NCBI RefSeq assembly: GCF_023159225.1
Contig: NC_063176.1
Span: forward strand, 7,638,963 to 7,702,962
Direction: 5' to 3'
From: Perognathus longimembris pacificus
Taxonomy: Eukaryota > Chordata > Mammalia > Rodentia > Heteromyidae
Length of the DNA stretch: 64,000 nucleotides
Part shown: piece by piece, positions 45,915-58,045 of the stretch
Layout of the letters: every line of letters begins with the position of its first letter
Position numbering within the stretch: the stretch's first letter is position 1
Program-made: the position numbers and the translations under genes
The notes under the pieces: generated by a model
What the model was told of the DNA's origin: nothing
Databases searched by the model: none
What the model saw: only the letters and a program-made list of their open reading frames with translations

Positions 45915-46129
45915 TAGCTCAGTAATGTAAGGAACCTGGATTTGTTTGCTTGTTTGCTATTACTAGTCTTGTAATGAGAGTTGCTCCCAGGACTATGTTA
46001 ATCCATTGTCACTTCTGGCATTGTATATAGAAAGGCAAAGAATATCATATGACCAGAGACCCTCAAAGAAAGATAAGAAGAAAAGAAAACTCAAAAACAG
46101 TGGTCACTGTGCTAGGAAATTTACACGTC
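45915..46129. other. Unassigned sequence
   Basis: Contains overlapping ORFs at 46006-46242 and 46049-46279 with no recognisable domain. Confidence 0.4.
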
Positions 46130-46345
46130 GCATATTATTTAACCTTTTTATTTATTTTTCTTATAAAACTGATGTACAGCGAGGACAATGCCACTCCTTT
46201 CCTTGCTCTGCCTCAGTTTTCCTTTCCTACTTCCAGCCCTAAGTTGTGTGGTCCATTTTCAGGAGAGTCCGGTGGGTAGCACTGCTGCACTTCTTCAGCC
46301 TTTGTCCCTCCCTTTCTTTGTCCTCCCCTTCTTTACCCTCCCCTA
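46130..46345 (-). mobile_element. Possible old L1 3' end
   Basis: TTTTTATTTATTTTTCTTAT then ACTGATGTACAGCGAGG loosely matches the antisense L1 end (GTGATGTACAGAGGGG), followed by a pyrimidine-rich block. Weak. Confidence 0.3.
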
Positions 46346-48540
46346 AATAGATAAACAAAGAAGACAAAAAATGAAAACAAAACCAGCAAATATGAATAAA
46401 AAACCCTCTTGCTTCCATTTTCTGGAGCTCATTTCACATTTAATCTAAGCAAGCAAGAAAACTTCTTATCGGAAAAGAAACTTCAGGCAGTTCTTATCCA
46501 ATCAACACTGCCATGACCTTCTTTTGCTTGTGCTCAACATTTTCAAGTTGAGGGTATCTGGAACTTTTGTTGTAAACTTTTAGTGAATTTACATACAAAT
46601 ATTGTTTATCACTTGGATATTCACTGCTCAATCAATATTAGATATCATTTCCAAAGGTTTTGGCAGAGTATTTAAGAAACAAAGAGTAAGAAGACAAAAA
46701 TCTTTATAAATGATTAAAACAAACTAGAGCTAGTTTATTTAATCTTTATTCTTGTTATGCTACATACAATCTTTATTGGAAATAGAATTAATTTATTCTC
46801 ACTTACATAGTGATTATTACTTTTTTCAATAAAACACATGAATGATTTCCTTTTCCTAAATAGCTGTTGACATATATTTTTACTACTCAAATACTCACAT
46901 ATTTAAGCAATTTTAAATGTGAGTATTTGAGTTCTGATTTATGAGTCACCTGTATCATTCTAGTAACTTTGAAAAGTGCATACTTACGCACACTTTTACA
47001 TTTGAGAGGGAACATTTCGTTTTTTGGTCTCCTGAATTTTACATTCTATCGACTGAATGCATGGCAAAGTAAAAAGAAAAAAAAATCAATGCTTTTTAAC
47101 ATTGGTAATGTATCTGTGGCTTTGTAGAACCAGAATTTATACAGTTCAGTAATAAGAATAATTACTCAGCCTTTTTTTTAAAAAAGTTAAAACATAGAAA
47201 TTGTATTGGCTGTGATAACAACATAATTCATTGGTCTGAATACTGTAGCTACACTGCCATTATTTATATCAATAGCCTCATTAAGGAACTAAAGATTTTT
47301 CTCCTTGAGTTATTGCGCTCTTCTGAATAGTCAATGAAGCCTTTGGCAATTCCCTTGATTCAGACAATTCTCTGTTGTTTCTCCAGAATATCACTAGACA
47401 AATTACCCTAGAGAGATTATAGTTCCTGAAAAAGAAGCATTCATATTATTTGAATATAACCACCTTTTCACTACTTATGAGATGAATCATAGCTAATATA
47501 CTTGTCAAGCAGGTTTTTAAAGGTAAAGAGACCCAGATAAAATTCTAAGTCTAATTCAGATTTGTTGAACCATGTATGTCCATAAGAAGTTATTTGATCT
47601 TCATATTTTTATTTAAGTATCTGTATGATAAAAAGTAATATCATATAGGGCACTATGATAACTGATAAAATAATGCCTACCTAGCAATTCCTGAAGGAAA
47701 TGATTGGTCTCAATAAGAAAGCTATTGATATTATTCAAGTTTCTTTGAAAGCAAAGTACAAATTAAGCTGTCTCATTAGAGGCGATATTATTTGAAGTTG
47801 CTTAATCTTTATACCATACCACCTCTTAGAAACTCCTCTATATAGGTAGCAGAATGTAAAAGCAGTGTTATAATTACTCTCTAATTGTAGCTGTTCTTAA
47901 GTAGTTTAATTAAGTATACAATAGAAGAAACTTTTGCTAGTTGAGAAAGCTCAGGTATTAATTTTCAGGTACACTTTCTTGGGTCACTTGTAATGCACAG
48001 TGGATGAGAGGAAACAAACACTTAAGTGTTGAGGAATGATCATCAGAAGCCTCATCTGGAACATTCCATGAACATATATCTGCCACTGTTATAAGCATTT
48101 TTCAGTATCTAAATTCATTTAGTGATTGCAGTAACTTCTTGATGTTACATATTAGGCAGCGTAAGTGGCCTCACGCAGTCACCTTTACCTGTCTGTACTT
48201 TTCTATCCTAGCCACTGTGAGTGGCTCACAGATGCTCTCATCTCTAAAGATTTACCATCTCTTATCATTGAAACTTGGCAAGAGACACTAACAGAGATGG
48301 TACAGACGGTATGTACCTGCATGGAGTCTAGCTGAAGGATACTACAGCTAACACTGCTACTTTCCAAGATGGCACCCCAGCCAATCCATATATCTTGGTA
48401 CATAAATGTTTATTTGGTCTCTTTCTGTGTGAATCTTTGAAGATCTTTGTGTAATCAATAGATTTTAGTGAAAGTGAGATGCCATGATTCTAAGATTGTA
48501 AGTAGCTTTGATGCTTTTATGTGTGTCTTTTAGAACATTT
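46346..48540. other. AT-rich non-coding sequence
   Basis: No gene. At about 48075-48180 a weak antisense MIR-like hint (TCATTTAGTGATTGCAGTAA) is not called. The ORF at 48203-48403 (minus) has no domain. Confidence 0.4.
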
Positions 48541-48549
48541 GTTCTGGGA

Positions 48550-48725
48550 GAAGGAAGGCTAACATGTAAGATAGTCTGACTAGCATGTGAGTCTTGTGGT
48601 CACAAGCAGAGGCCATAAAGACAGTCCATGTGAAGAGACAGGAGAATCCCAGCCCAAAGTCCACACAAGAAGGAGAGACGCCATCTTGGAAAATTCACTC
48701 TCAATAGATGCTACTGCAGGGAATG
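48550..48725 (+). mobile_element. Possible MLT1-like LTR (ERVL-MaLR) relic
   Basis: GTGGTCACAAGCAGAGGCCA, TCCATGTGAAGAGACAGGAG, AATCCCAGCCCAAAGTCCAC and GAGACGCCATCTTGGAAAAT follow the order typical of the middle of MLT1-type LTRs. No retroviral coding region lies next to it. Confidence 0.42.
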
Positions 48726-49083
48726 CATGAGGATTCAAAGTTCATGTCCCTAGTCATGTGTGACAGCCCCCTCCAGTTCTTTGAGCCTCCTTACCTCACT
48801 TTTTTTGCATTGGTGCAAAGACAACAATCCACTGTCCCCTGCCTGAATTTCTGATTTACGAGATTCACGAAGCAGTAGTAGGATTGTCTTTTTGCTCCAC
48901 ACATCTTTGAGTTAATACAGACAACAGATAAGGCACATGTCACTGGAGACCATATTCTTGTTTACCTGCTTTCCCAGTTCTGTCTTGCTGCCTACATCCC
49001 CCACTTAGCAGAATTTTAAATACATTTCTTGTGTGAGAATCACCATTAAAACTCTTCTAGGTGCTTAAGTCTGGATCTGGCAG

Positions 49084-49085
<2 letters not shown>
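48726..49085. other. Non-coding sequence, perhaps LTR remainder
   Basis: The part to about 48860 may continue the LTR-like relic. Nothing else seen. Confidence 0.35.

Positions 49086-49172
<87 letters not shown>
49086..49172. repeat. Compound (CT)22(CA)22 microsatellite
   Basis: A pure CT run switches without a break to a pure CA run near 49129. Confidence 0.98.
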
Positions 49173-49173
<1 letters not shown>

Positions 49174-50093
49174 CTTAAAGATCCTCAAATAAATCATTGC
49201 AAGTTACACAACTAATACCTAGAAGTGAAGGTAGTTGAACCTTCGAACTTACCTGGGATGCTGTTCTGCTTTATGTGGTCAGGACATTGCGTGGGGCTAT
49301 TCTGCTCAACTTTCAAGTCAAAGGGATCTCAGAATACAAAGATAAATCATTTACTCATCGTATGAGGGTTGTTTCATTCTGAAGGTCCGTGTCTTCAGCT
49401 GGGAGACTGAATCCACTGTGGCGTTGTGCATGGGAGCCTTCTGTGAGATGGCAAGAGCAGAGCACATGGGCTGGCTGGCTGCCAAGTGCAGTGGTGTTCT
49501 GTTTTCACCATGCCAATCTTTTTGTCACTTGTTAAAAATTCAGTGTTATCTCCACTCTCAGACATTGCCACCATCTGCCTACACATGACATTCACAGTGA
49601 TTATGTGGTAATTGCAGCTGTGTGCCCGATACCATCTATTATATGAAATGGCCAAGGAAAATTTACTTTTAAGTTGTCTGCTTAAAAAAAAAAATTCTTT
49701 CTATGTGGTCTTCTACACCATTCTCCCCCCATACCCTGAGCACCTTGCTGATTCTTTCAAAATTGTGTAATTGTTTGGTAACTATTGAGGACTTCTGCTT
49801 CAAAAGGTATATATAAAATTTTTTCTAAACACCCATCAATGAAATTAGAACAGCTTTTAGGGACTAATTTTTTTTAAGATCACAATGGAGTTATTATGTG
49901 GACTGTTAGAAGTGTACATGTACTTTTGTTAAATGGAGCAAAAATAAAACTGCAATTTTATAGCAGCATTTTCCCAAATGTGTATTTATAAATAAGTCAG
50001 TGCTTGCATTTATGAATCTTAAAATTCTTTTCAAACTTCTTAGGAAATAATATATAAAGCACGGTCTTAGTCAATGCTGTCTTAAAATTTCCA

Positions 50094-50096
<3 letters not shown>
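49173..50096. other. Non-coding sequence
   Basis: An 86-codon minus-strand ORF at 49395-49655 has no recognisable domain or splice context. No repeat recognised. Confidence 0.4.

Positions 50097-50157
<61 letters not shown>
50097..50157. repeat. Compound (TC)n(TG)n microsatellite
   Basis: A pure TC run of about 28 bases then a pure TG run of about 32 bases, at the tail of the SINE that follows. Confidence 0.97.
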
Positions 50158-50158
<1 letters not shown>

Positions 50159-50159
50159 T

Positions 50160-50330
50160 TTGGTTGTACCTGGCATTGACCTCAGGACCTCTTTACAATA
50201 TGAGGTATATCCCAGAGCCTTTTGCTGTTAGAGATAGTGTCTGCCTTTAATGCTCGTCAGTATTCACTGTGATCCACTATATTGACGCCTCCTGCATATC
50301 TGACATGAAAGACACTGACCGACCCTTAAC
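50160..50330 (-). mobile_element. ID-like plus 7SL-like SINE, diverged
   Basis: Antisense ID-like arm (GTACCTGGCATTGACCTCAG, ATGAGGTATATCCCAGAGCC), then a worn 7SL-like arm (TTAGAGATAGTGTCTGCCTT, ATATTGACGCCTCCTGCAT). A partial member of the trimeric group. Confidence 0.5.
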
Positions 50331-50594
50331 ATCAGGTACATACATCTGTCTGCCTACTATAGTTCTCTAGTGGTTTTGTGTAGCTTACCATGAGAATGGA
50401 GAAAAATTGAATCCCACTTATTCTGTGTATAAATACAGATATTAAGACATTCCAGCATTCTCTACTATTTCCGATTAATTTACAGTTCCTCAATCCCTCT
50501 TACCTGAATTAAGGAATTCCACATTCTACTAGCGCCATGAAAATAGCATACAAATGTATTTACACTTAAAAATAAAGACTATGTATGAAACACA
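50331..50594. other. Non-coding sequence
   Basis: Nothing recognised. Confidence 0.5.
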
Positions 50595-50715
50595 TACAAT
50601 TGTTTTAGAAGGGGTGGGAAAGGAGTTTAAGTTAAAGTTAGTATAGTGTATGCATGTATAGAGTTGTCACAATGAAACACCCATGTACAACTAATACATT
50701 TGAATAAAAAGCTTA
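50595..50715 (+). mobile_element. Possible old L1 3' end
   Basis: TAGAGTTGTCACAATGAAAC and CATGTACAACTAATACATTT followed by GAATAAAAAG resembles the end of older rodent L1 3' UTRs. Confidence 0.4.
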
Positions 50716-51059
50716 CTATAGAAGACCATATTGTTCTTTAGCAGTTTCCAAACAATAACCAGCCTTTTTTTCTGAGTTAAAACTCTGCCAGAGAATTATT
50801 TATACTCAGTGTCTCTAGTTTCTATTTTTCTATTCTGTCTTGATTCCACCATTATCTGGTCTTTTGAAACCCCACTTGCCACTTTATTGCTGAATAAAGT
50901 GGACTGTTCTATTTTCAGATTGTCCAGCTACTCAACAGAAGTATGCACTTTTTCACTGATTTTAGGATAGCCCACTCCTTGGGATTTTTTTCAATAGGTT
51001 CTTATATATATATGTATGTACATGGTACATGCAGGTATGTAAGTATGTATTTCAATACT

Positions 51060-51150
51060 AGGGCTTGACCTCAGAACCTTGGCCTTGATCAACCTTACTT
51101 GCTAGGCTGATGCTTTACCACTTGAGCCATACCTCCTATCCCTCCCTTCC
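51060..51150 (-). mobile_element. tRNA-derived SINE fragment
   Basis: CTAGGGCTTGACCTCAGAAC (box B complement), CTTGCTAGGCTGATGCTTTA, CCACTTGAGCCATACCTCC (box A complement). Confidence 0.5.
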
Positions 51151-51750
51151 TGCCTCTGGACAGTTGTACAGTTTTTCTTTTCTCATCTTGTAGACCCTGT
51201 ATGGTCCTTAAAATATGACTTCCCCTATGAACATCCAATGTCTTTTGCAACTCTCATCATTCTTTGTTCTTCAGTTTCTGATGCCTTCACTCAGTTTCAG
51301 AATTCTATTCTATGCTGACGATCCATATTTCTAGTCAGAGCTTTTCACCAGGCTCTAAACTTATATATGGAACTGTCTATTGATATTTCTAGTTATTGTT
51401 TATAGGTGTCTCAAACGTGTGGACCTGAAACTTGTAACAATAGCATAGCATACTGTTCCTGAATCTTCTCTAACCCTGTACTTAGTGACGTGGAAGTCTG
51501 AGCTTAAATACCTTTTAAATAATCTTATTTTTATCACATAACCTTTTTTCTCAATTCCATATTCATTTTTGACAAAATATTTATTTGCCTCTTTTCCAAT
51601 TCTTCCACTATGAAAGTTAATCAGAACTTATAGTTGGCATGGGTTATATGTGCTCTGAAGGAAAAATCATTTAGTGTGCCTAAAAATGTATCTGGGGATA
51701 GGAGAATATCATTGTCAGAGATGACTTTTCTGATACAATGACGGAGTTAA
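51151..51750. other. AT-rich non-coding sequence
   Basis: Nothing recognised. Confidence 0.5.
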
Positions 51751-51754
51751 AGAA

Positions 51755-52090
51755 GTTTGTAATGGGCCATGCCTTTTATCCTAGCTACGTGACAAACTAA
51801 AAATTAGGAAAAGTTGGTTCCAGGCCACCCTGGATAGGAAAATCTGTGAAACTCCGTTTCAATAGAATAAACTGTGCATTGTAATGCTCACCTGTCCATA
51901 CTTAAAGGGAAAAATAACAGGATCATAGTCCACACATGTGCCTAGGTAGGAAGTATGACCTGCTTAAAACATAAAATAAAACAGTGCAAAAAGGGCTGGA
52001 AGCGTGCCTCAGCAGTAGAGCACCTGCCTAGCAAAGATGAGATCCTTCAAATCCAAGTACAACAAAAACAAATAAACAAATAGGCAAATA
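51755..52090 (+). mobile_element. Trimeric 7SL/7SL/tRNA-type SINE, ancient
   Basis: Sense order: 7SL-like arm (GGGCCATGCCTTTTATCCTA, CCAGGCCACCCTGGATAGG), worn second arm (TGTGCCTAGGTAGGAAGTA), then an ID-like arm (AAGGGCTGGAAGCGTGCCTC, GTAGAGCACCTGCCTAGCAA, CTTCAAATCCAAGTAC) and an ACAAAAACAAATAAAC tail. Confidence 0.6.
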
Positions 52091-53274
52091 AATAAACTAA
52101 GTGCATCACAGGAAGCGCATTCAACAAAAAGGAAACCAGAAGTAAAAAAGGACACACACTGTGAAGGAAGTTGCTGAATTTGAGGAATTATTAAAAGACC
52201 TCTGACTGAAGAAAGAAGGAGTAGCTTAAGGTGAAGATGGAAAGATGAGTAAATGCTAGGTCACAAAAGTTCTTATAGACTGGATCAGGGCTTTTCGGAA
52301 TGTTCTCTGTGAAAGAGAAAGCTGAAGTTGTCAAGGAAGTGGTATGATATTGTTCTATTATTGTTTTAATAAGGACTGGCTGTTCACTAGCTAATGAGTT
52401 GAAGGAGAACAATTGAGTAATAAAAGAAATTGAGGGTGCAGCTATTTAACCACAGGGTTCAGGAAAGAGGTGACAATGACTCTCGTCAGGGACAGTGACA
52501 ATGACATCATCGTAAAGATCTGAGATTTATTCTGAATGTAGAATTGGCAAGTTCTTGTAGATCTAATCTAACATGTGAAAGTGAAAGAGGAAAATTAAAT
52601 ATGGCTTTCCGTTTTATGCCTAGATGATGTATGTGAGAGCAGAAAATTTCTCTAACTACTACAATAAAAGCTTGATAGAGTAAGGTTTGTGGGGGGAAAG
52701 TAGAAGTCATTTTCTTTAGATTTAATCTGAGGTACGGATGATAGATGTCAATGAGGATGTTTGTACTCTGATGAAATTCAGGCAACAGAACTTAGATGTT
52801 TTACTATATTTCCCATTTTACAAGTGATTTCGCTGAGATGAAGCTATGATAATTAATTTTCTAGGACCCTTTCAGCATAAACGCAAAAGGGAACATAGCA
52901 CTCTGGCTTGCTGATTCTGAAAGAGGCATGCAATTCTTTAAGGTTTGATCTGACAAGCCTGGCTACAAAAATACAAAGTTTGGAATTGTCAGCATGACAG
53001 TGTATTACACCCACAAGTGTGACCAAAACAGAATCGATTGAAATCTGCTGGATATCAACAATTAGAGGCTGGCTAATGAAATAAAAGACACCGAGATTCT
53101 GTGGCTATTAAGGTAATGGGCAATCAAGAGGCATTTGAGAGGGATTTCAAATGAAGAGGGTTTGGATAGCAGTAGAGAATAGTGCTGCAGAAGAAAGGGA
53201 AAGGTGAAGTATTCATGAAAATAATTACCAGGATGGTTTACAGATTGTTCATAAATACGAGCACAAGTAAATAT
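52091..53274. other. Non-coding sequence
   Basis: No gene or recognised repeat; ORFs at 52191-52412 and 52507-52785 (minus) have no domain. Confidence 0.45.
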
Positions 53275-53530
53275 CTTTTTAAATTTTTATTTATGTGCAA
53301 AGTGATGTACAGAGGGGTTAGAGTTTCATATGTAAGGCAATGAGTACATTCTTTATCCAACTTGTTACCTCCTCCCTCACTTTTCTCCCTCCTTCCCCCT
53401 GCCCCTGTTTCCCTCTTCCCATCCCCATGAGTTGTACCGTTGGTTTACAGCATAGAGCTTTGTGAGTATTGCTGCTTCATTCGTTCGTCTTTTATCCTTT
53501 TTCTCTCCATGTTGATGTTCCCCTTCCTTA
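53275..53530 (-). mobile_element. 5'-truncated L1 3' UTR
   Basis: TTTTTAAATTTTTATTTATG, AAGTGATGTACAGAGGGGTT, TTTCATATGTAAGGCAATGA, ATCCAACTTGTTACCTCC, a pyrimidine-rich block and CCCCATGAGTTGTACCG follow the 35.9 kb L1 3' UTR in reverse. Confidence 0.8.
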
Positions 53531-53789
53531 AAAATGTATTTCTACCAGTATCTTATCAACCTACGCTTTCTTTCAAGTTTTTAAAATCTGACTGCGATAA
53601 TTCATGCAGTTATCGTATAGGGGGAAATTATCCCATAGTAACGTGAAGTTACTTTGTGACCGAGAAGTCTCTTTAACTGTCTTATCTGACTATAAAATTA
53701 GTTAAGTACATTCTATTTTCCCTGCAAGCTTCTTAGATATAAATAACCTTCTTAGATGTGCTGATGGGCTTTCTCAATGTACATTGTAT

Positions 53790-53932
53790 GATAAGGTAAA
53801 CCTTCAGGATATGGCTTGATTTGGGAAGGACATGGAAGAATGCAGGAAGAAATGACACTAATTGAGGTGTATAGTACTTATAATCTAACTTGTTGAAATT
53901 CTTTGTATAACTACTTAAGATTAAAAAAATTG
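53790..53932 (+). mobile_element. L1 3' UTR variant end
   Basis: TTGAGGTGTATAGTACTTAT and TGTATAACTACTTAAGATTA with an A-rich end parallel 39.15-39.28 kb. Confidence 0.42.
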
Positions 53933-53983
53933 CTGGGCTCTGGTGGCTCATGCCTATGACAAAATAAAATAAAATAAAATAAT
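53932..53983 (+). mobile_element. Extremely short 7SL-type SINE fragment with (AAAAT)n tail
   Basis: Only the 7SL/B1 5' end is present (TGCTGGGCTCTGGTGGCTCA, TGCCTATGAC), followed at once by AAAAT repeats. It abuts the A-rich end of the preceding L1 fragment. Confidence 0.7.
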
Positions 53984-54042
53984 TAAGGTGAATAATGAAC
54001 AAAAACAAAAGCAAAATGCTTTCAAAATCGTTCAAGCAGTAA

Positions 54043-54172
54043 GAAATATTTTATTTTATTTACTCATAAAATAAATGTGGGAACTCATGTTTGTCCTAAT
54101 CCTAGCTTCCCATTGAACAATATACTGTAAATAATCTAATTTCTACTGTTATTTTATTTTATTTTATTTTAC
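54043..54172. repeat. Two (TTTTA)n patches
   Basis: Pentanucleotide runs at about 54043-54062 and 54148-54172, opposite in sense to the AAAAT run at 53.96 kb. Confidence 0.85.
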
Positions 54173-54179
54173 TTTGGCT

Positions 54180-57100
54180 TAACCTATTTGAGTAATGTAC
54201 AGTTAGGATATAAACAACATTGAATGAGATGTGATTTCCAGATTTTTTCATGTATTTTATAATTAAAACAATTATATGTATAATTGTAATTAACATTTCA
54301 GTCATTCCTCCATATCATATAAACAACATTTTTTAAACTTTTGCCACATATTCATTCCTGTTACAATATAGAAAGTTTATAAATAATAATAAAAATCGAA
54401 TATTTGTTGGTCCCAAACTGTATTTGTGAATGTTCCATCTTTTGTGTCTAATAGCAAATCCTAAAATGCGCCAGAGACTGGCTTTCAGATACATTCTATA
54501 AACCTGTATATAAATATGCTTCTAATATCCATATGCTTTATAGCTTTACTACAAGGACTGCACAGTTACTATGACTTGATAAAGAGACGTATTATCAGTA
54601 TAACATTTTAGTGCTAAAAATCTTAAAGTTTATTTAGGCAAATTATGCAAAGAGAGTTTGAAAATATTGGAAACCACATGTTTGACAAAAAATTATCAAT
54701 ATATAACACAATATCAGATCAGCGAAGAAAGCACAGGAATATTGCAATTAGCAATTTGTTATTGGAATTCAGAAGTCAATATCACTACTATATAATAGTT
54801 AGTTATAAATCTAAACCGTATAGTTAACATGTGATTCCGGCCCTAGAACAACTTTTCACAGTAGCTGTAGTTATTTGGTGCCATAGAATTACTTTTACAA
54901 AAGCTAACAGTAGTCTGGAATATTTGCGTACTGATATTCTCTTTCCTATTTAAGCTTCAACGTAGTCATTCTGTTCAAGATTTACAAAGTAGCTTTCTAC
55001 TATTAGGAAGCTCTTCCTCTGAGTGTAACGTAACAAGTCGTCACTCCCATTTCTATTCTTTTCCCCATTTGGAGGATCTACATTCTGTTATGGAAATGGA
55101 AGAAAGAGTATCAGGAGAAACCAGAGAACACACTGGTTTTGTGACGTCCAGTTTGGATTTGTTCACCTAGGCATCCGTCTTGCACACGCAAGGAATTGAT
55201 ATGCTTCAATAAGAAGGCTAACGATTTCAATCCCTCCTGTAGGGAATTCCTTTTGGGAGTTTGCGCTGGCTTTCCCCGTTCATCTTCAAGTCAGTAGGTC
55301 AACAGACATCTCAACTATAGAGGTATCTAATTAGTAATAAAGACAAAATGAATTTTAATTTATACCACCAGGGAATATTAGTTAATAAGTAGGACACAAA
55401 GGCATTTTTGGATGAGAATGGAAAAATGTCAAGTAGGATTTTGGAGCTCTTCAACTTAAACAGAGTCCAGAAGAGACAGTCTCATCACCTTGCTTTATTC
55501 ATATATTTTTGCTTTGCTGGGGATTAGATTTAAGAATTGGTAAATGATAGGCAATTACTCTGTCACTGATCTCCAATGCACCTCATCAATAACACTCCAA
55601 TTTCTACTGACTCTTTTGGTCAGCTCATAATGTATATTTTAAAACTTAAGAAATGGTAAAAGAATTTTGTAAAAAGTTATATGCCATGTCTCTTGCTCTC
55701 TAAAGATCATCAGAGAAGAGATAATTTCTTTCATGTTAAAGAAAAGTTACAGTAGAAGAATCGGCAGCAAAGACTTTATTCCAAATGATTAAAATATAGG
55801 AATCATATTGAATTCAGTTCCCTCAGAAACAAAGTTCAGATAAGTTTTGAAGTGCTGGTATGATATGTTGGAGAACATTAGAATAAGGTTTGCTCATGTA
55901 ATTAGCACATCTATGTTTGATAATTGGCACTTGTCAAAGTTAAGAGCCCACAAAGACTGAGTTATGCTGGTCCGACTTTTTTTGCCTAGTGTAATTCTAG
56001 CAGATTTCCTCTCAAAGAGATGGTAGAAATCCCTTTCCTGGAAGGAAAGGTTGCAAGTCTAATAGTAAGGAAGAAACATGTCTAAGGTTAAGTTAGTAGA
56101 GACCATGCAAAGTTTGTCTTGGTCTACAAGCATAAGAACACTGACTTAAGGACTCACAGCTTGTTAGTAAGGATATACAAATTTATAGTCCACACCTTAT
56201 TAAAAGTAACATGCAGAAACTTCTGGAAAATCTGGACTGTAATTTGTGAGCTCCTCTGAGTTCAATGTCATGGCTCTAACCCTCACCTGCTATGACATCT
56301 CACATTGTTTTGAAAGAACTCAGTTTTACAGCATGGAATCAAAGGCTGCTGTGTTGAAGCACAAATGTTATTTGCCTCATCTTCAGCCAGCAGGAAATCC
56401 CTGGAGAGGGTGTTGTAAGTAAGAAGGCTAGAAGTGAGGTTGAAGGGAAAAGCAATTGCTTCTGACTGCTAATGTTTAATCTGTCCCCTACAGAAATGAA
56501 AGCAGCCTTTTATCTTTGAGGAGAATAAGGTGATTTAGAAGGGGAACAAGATGATACCACAGTAGTTGCTGCTGATGCCTTCGTGGTAAATTCAATTCAG
56601 CACACGACTTATGTGAATTTAAAGACGGAGATAAACCTCACTAATATAATGGCTTCTGGGGAATAGTTCAGAATTTCTTTTACATTTTAAACTATTGTTG
56701 CCTGGATGTTCTAGGCTATATTGTAGTATTGGTGGTGTTTGATCTACTGCATATAATGATTTGTTACCTTTCCTGTCATCTTCATAGAAGTGTGTCCTAG
56801 GCTGAAGTCTGACTCATGTTGAGGAGCAGTCAGAAAGAGGCATTTCATTTCTCAAATCTAAGAAACTCATAGCTCAGCACTAGTCCATCAATAAAACATA
56901 AATGCTTCATAATCAATATATGTGTGATTTTTGTTTTCCAAAAAAAGGAATTTGTTATTCATATTCAAGAGACAATTGGATTATAATCAACATATATTGA
57001 ATAATAAAATCATATGTACTGTAGGATGTTCAGAATACCTGCAGTTTTGTAACTCTCCATATTATCTCTCTTTATGATATTGTTTTCTCCCTAGTACGTT

Positions 57101-57288
57101 AATATAAAAATTATGGAAAAATATTTCCTTAAAATTATTTTCTAAAAAAGTATATCTTATATATTTGAAGAAAAATATCATGTAAATATCTTACTTGATA
57201 TCAGATAAGATAAATGGCACATATTTGAAATGTACATTTGATAAGTATTGAGAAATGAATACACCTATGAATCTCTTACGATCATCAG
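54180..57288. other. AT-rich non-coding sequence
   Basis: About 3.1 kb with no recognised gene, RNA or repeat. Confidence 0.45.
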
Positions 57289-57289
57289 T

Positions 57290-57790
57290 GAACAGAAATC
57301 ACCCAGGTTCTCTTTTCTGTTGTTCAGTTCCCTTCATCTTACGAATGGTTTTTGAATTTTCTAGAATTTTATAAAAATGGAATTATTTGGTTGTACTTTC
57401 CTAGGCTGCTTTCTATTACTCAGTGTTCCTGAGGTTCAGCCATAATTTCTGTGTATGAAAGGTTCATTCCTTGCATATTGCCTACAAATATTCTGTGGTA
57501 AAATATTCCAGAGTTTATTCACTTGTTCATAGATACATGGCTCATTGTGAGTTTTAGCTAAAACAAACAGGTCTGTAAGAACATTGACATACATGTAATT
57601 AAAGGCACATGTTTTGATCTATTGGTTAAACATCTACCAATCAAGTAGCTGGAATATATTAGATGTACATATTAAATTTTAAGAAATCAATGATTTTTTT
57701 CCCCTGAAAATGGTTTTAGCCTTTTATATTTCTATCAGCACAGTTCATGTCTTATGCATGAGGAAGCCAAGTTTTCCATTCTGGTTGGTA
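57290..57790 (-). mobile_element. Very old L1 (L1M-type) relic
   Basis: TAGAATTTTATAAAAATGGA, GTTCCTGAGGTTCAGCCATA, TTTATTCACTTGTTCATAGA, GTAAGAACATTGACATACAT and TATTTCTATCAGCACAGTTC follow the antisense order of mammal-wide L1M elements. Highly diverged. Confidence 0.55.
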
Positions 57791-57966
57791 AAAATCGGAT
57801 CCTATCTTTGCTTTTATGTTACAATTTAACATTGTTACTATTAATCTTTCCTTTTTGGTGGTTAATTCCTTAGCCCTACACTAGTTCCTCATACATTTAT
57901 AACAATGATATACTACAGGGAAATTATCTTTAGAATTCTGAAGCTCCTTAAGAAGTTTTCTCTTGT

Positions 57967-58028
57967 ATGAAACTGTAACCAGATCTCTGTACACCAGTTT
58001 GATAATAAAAATTTGAAAAAAAAAAAAA
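57967..58028 (+). mobile_element. Ultra-short L1 insertion with perfect duplication
   Basis: Only the last roughly 47 bases of an L1 3' UTR (ATGAAACTGTAACCAGATCT, CTGTACACCAGTTTG, ATAATAAAAATTTG) plus an A-tail of about 15. Flanked by identical 17-base repeats, AAGAAGTTTTCTCTTGT, at 57950-57966 and 58029-58045. Confidence 0.93.
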
Positions 58029-58045
58029 AAGAAGTTTTCTCTTGT

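Noticed and set aside
49395..49655. 86-codon minus-strand ORF with fairly complex sequence
   Set aside because: No recognisable domain, and neither splice sites nor a polyadenylation layout supports it.
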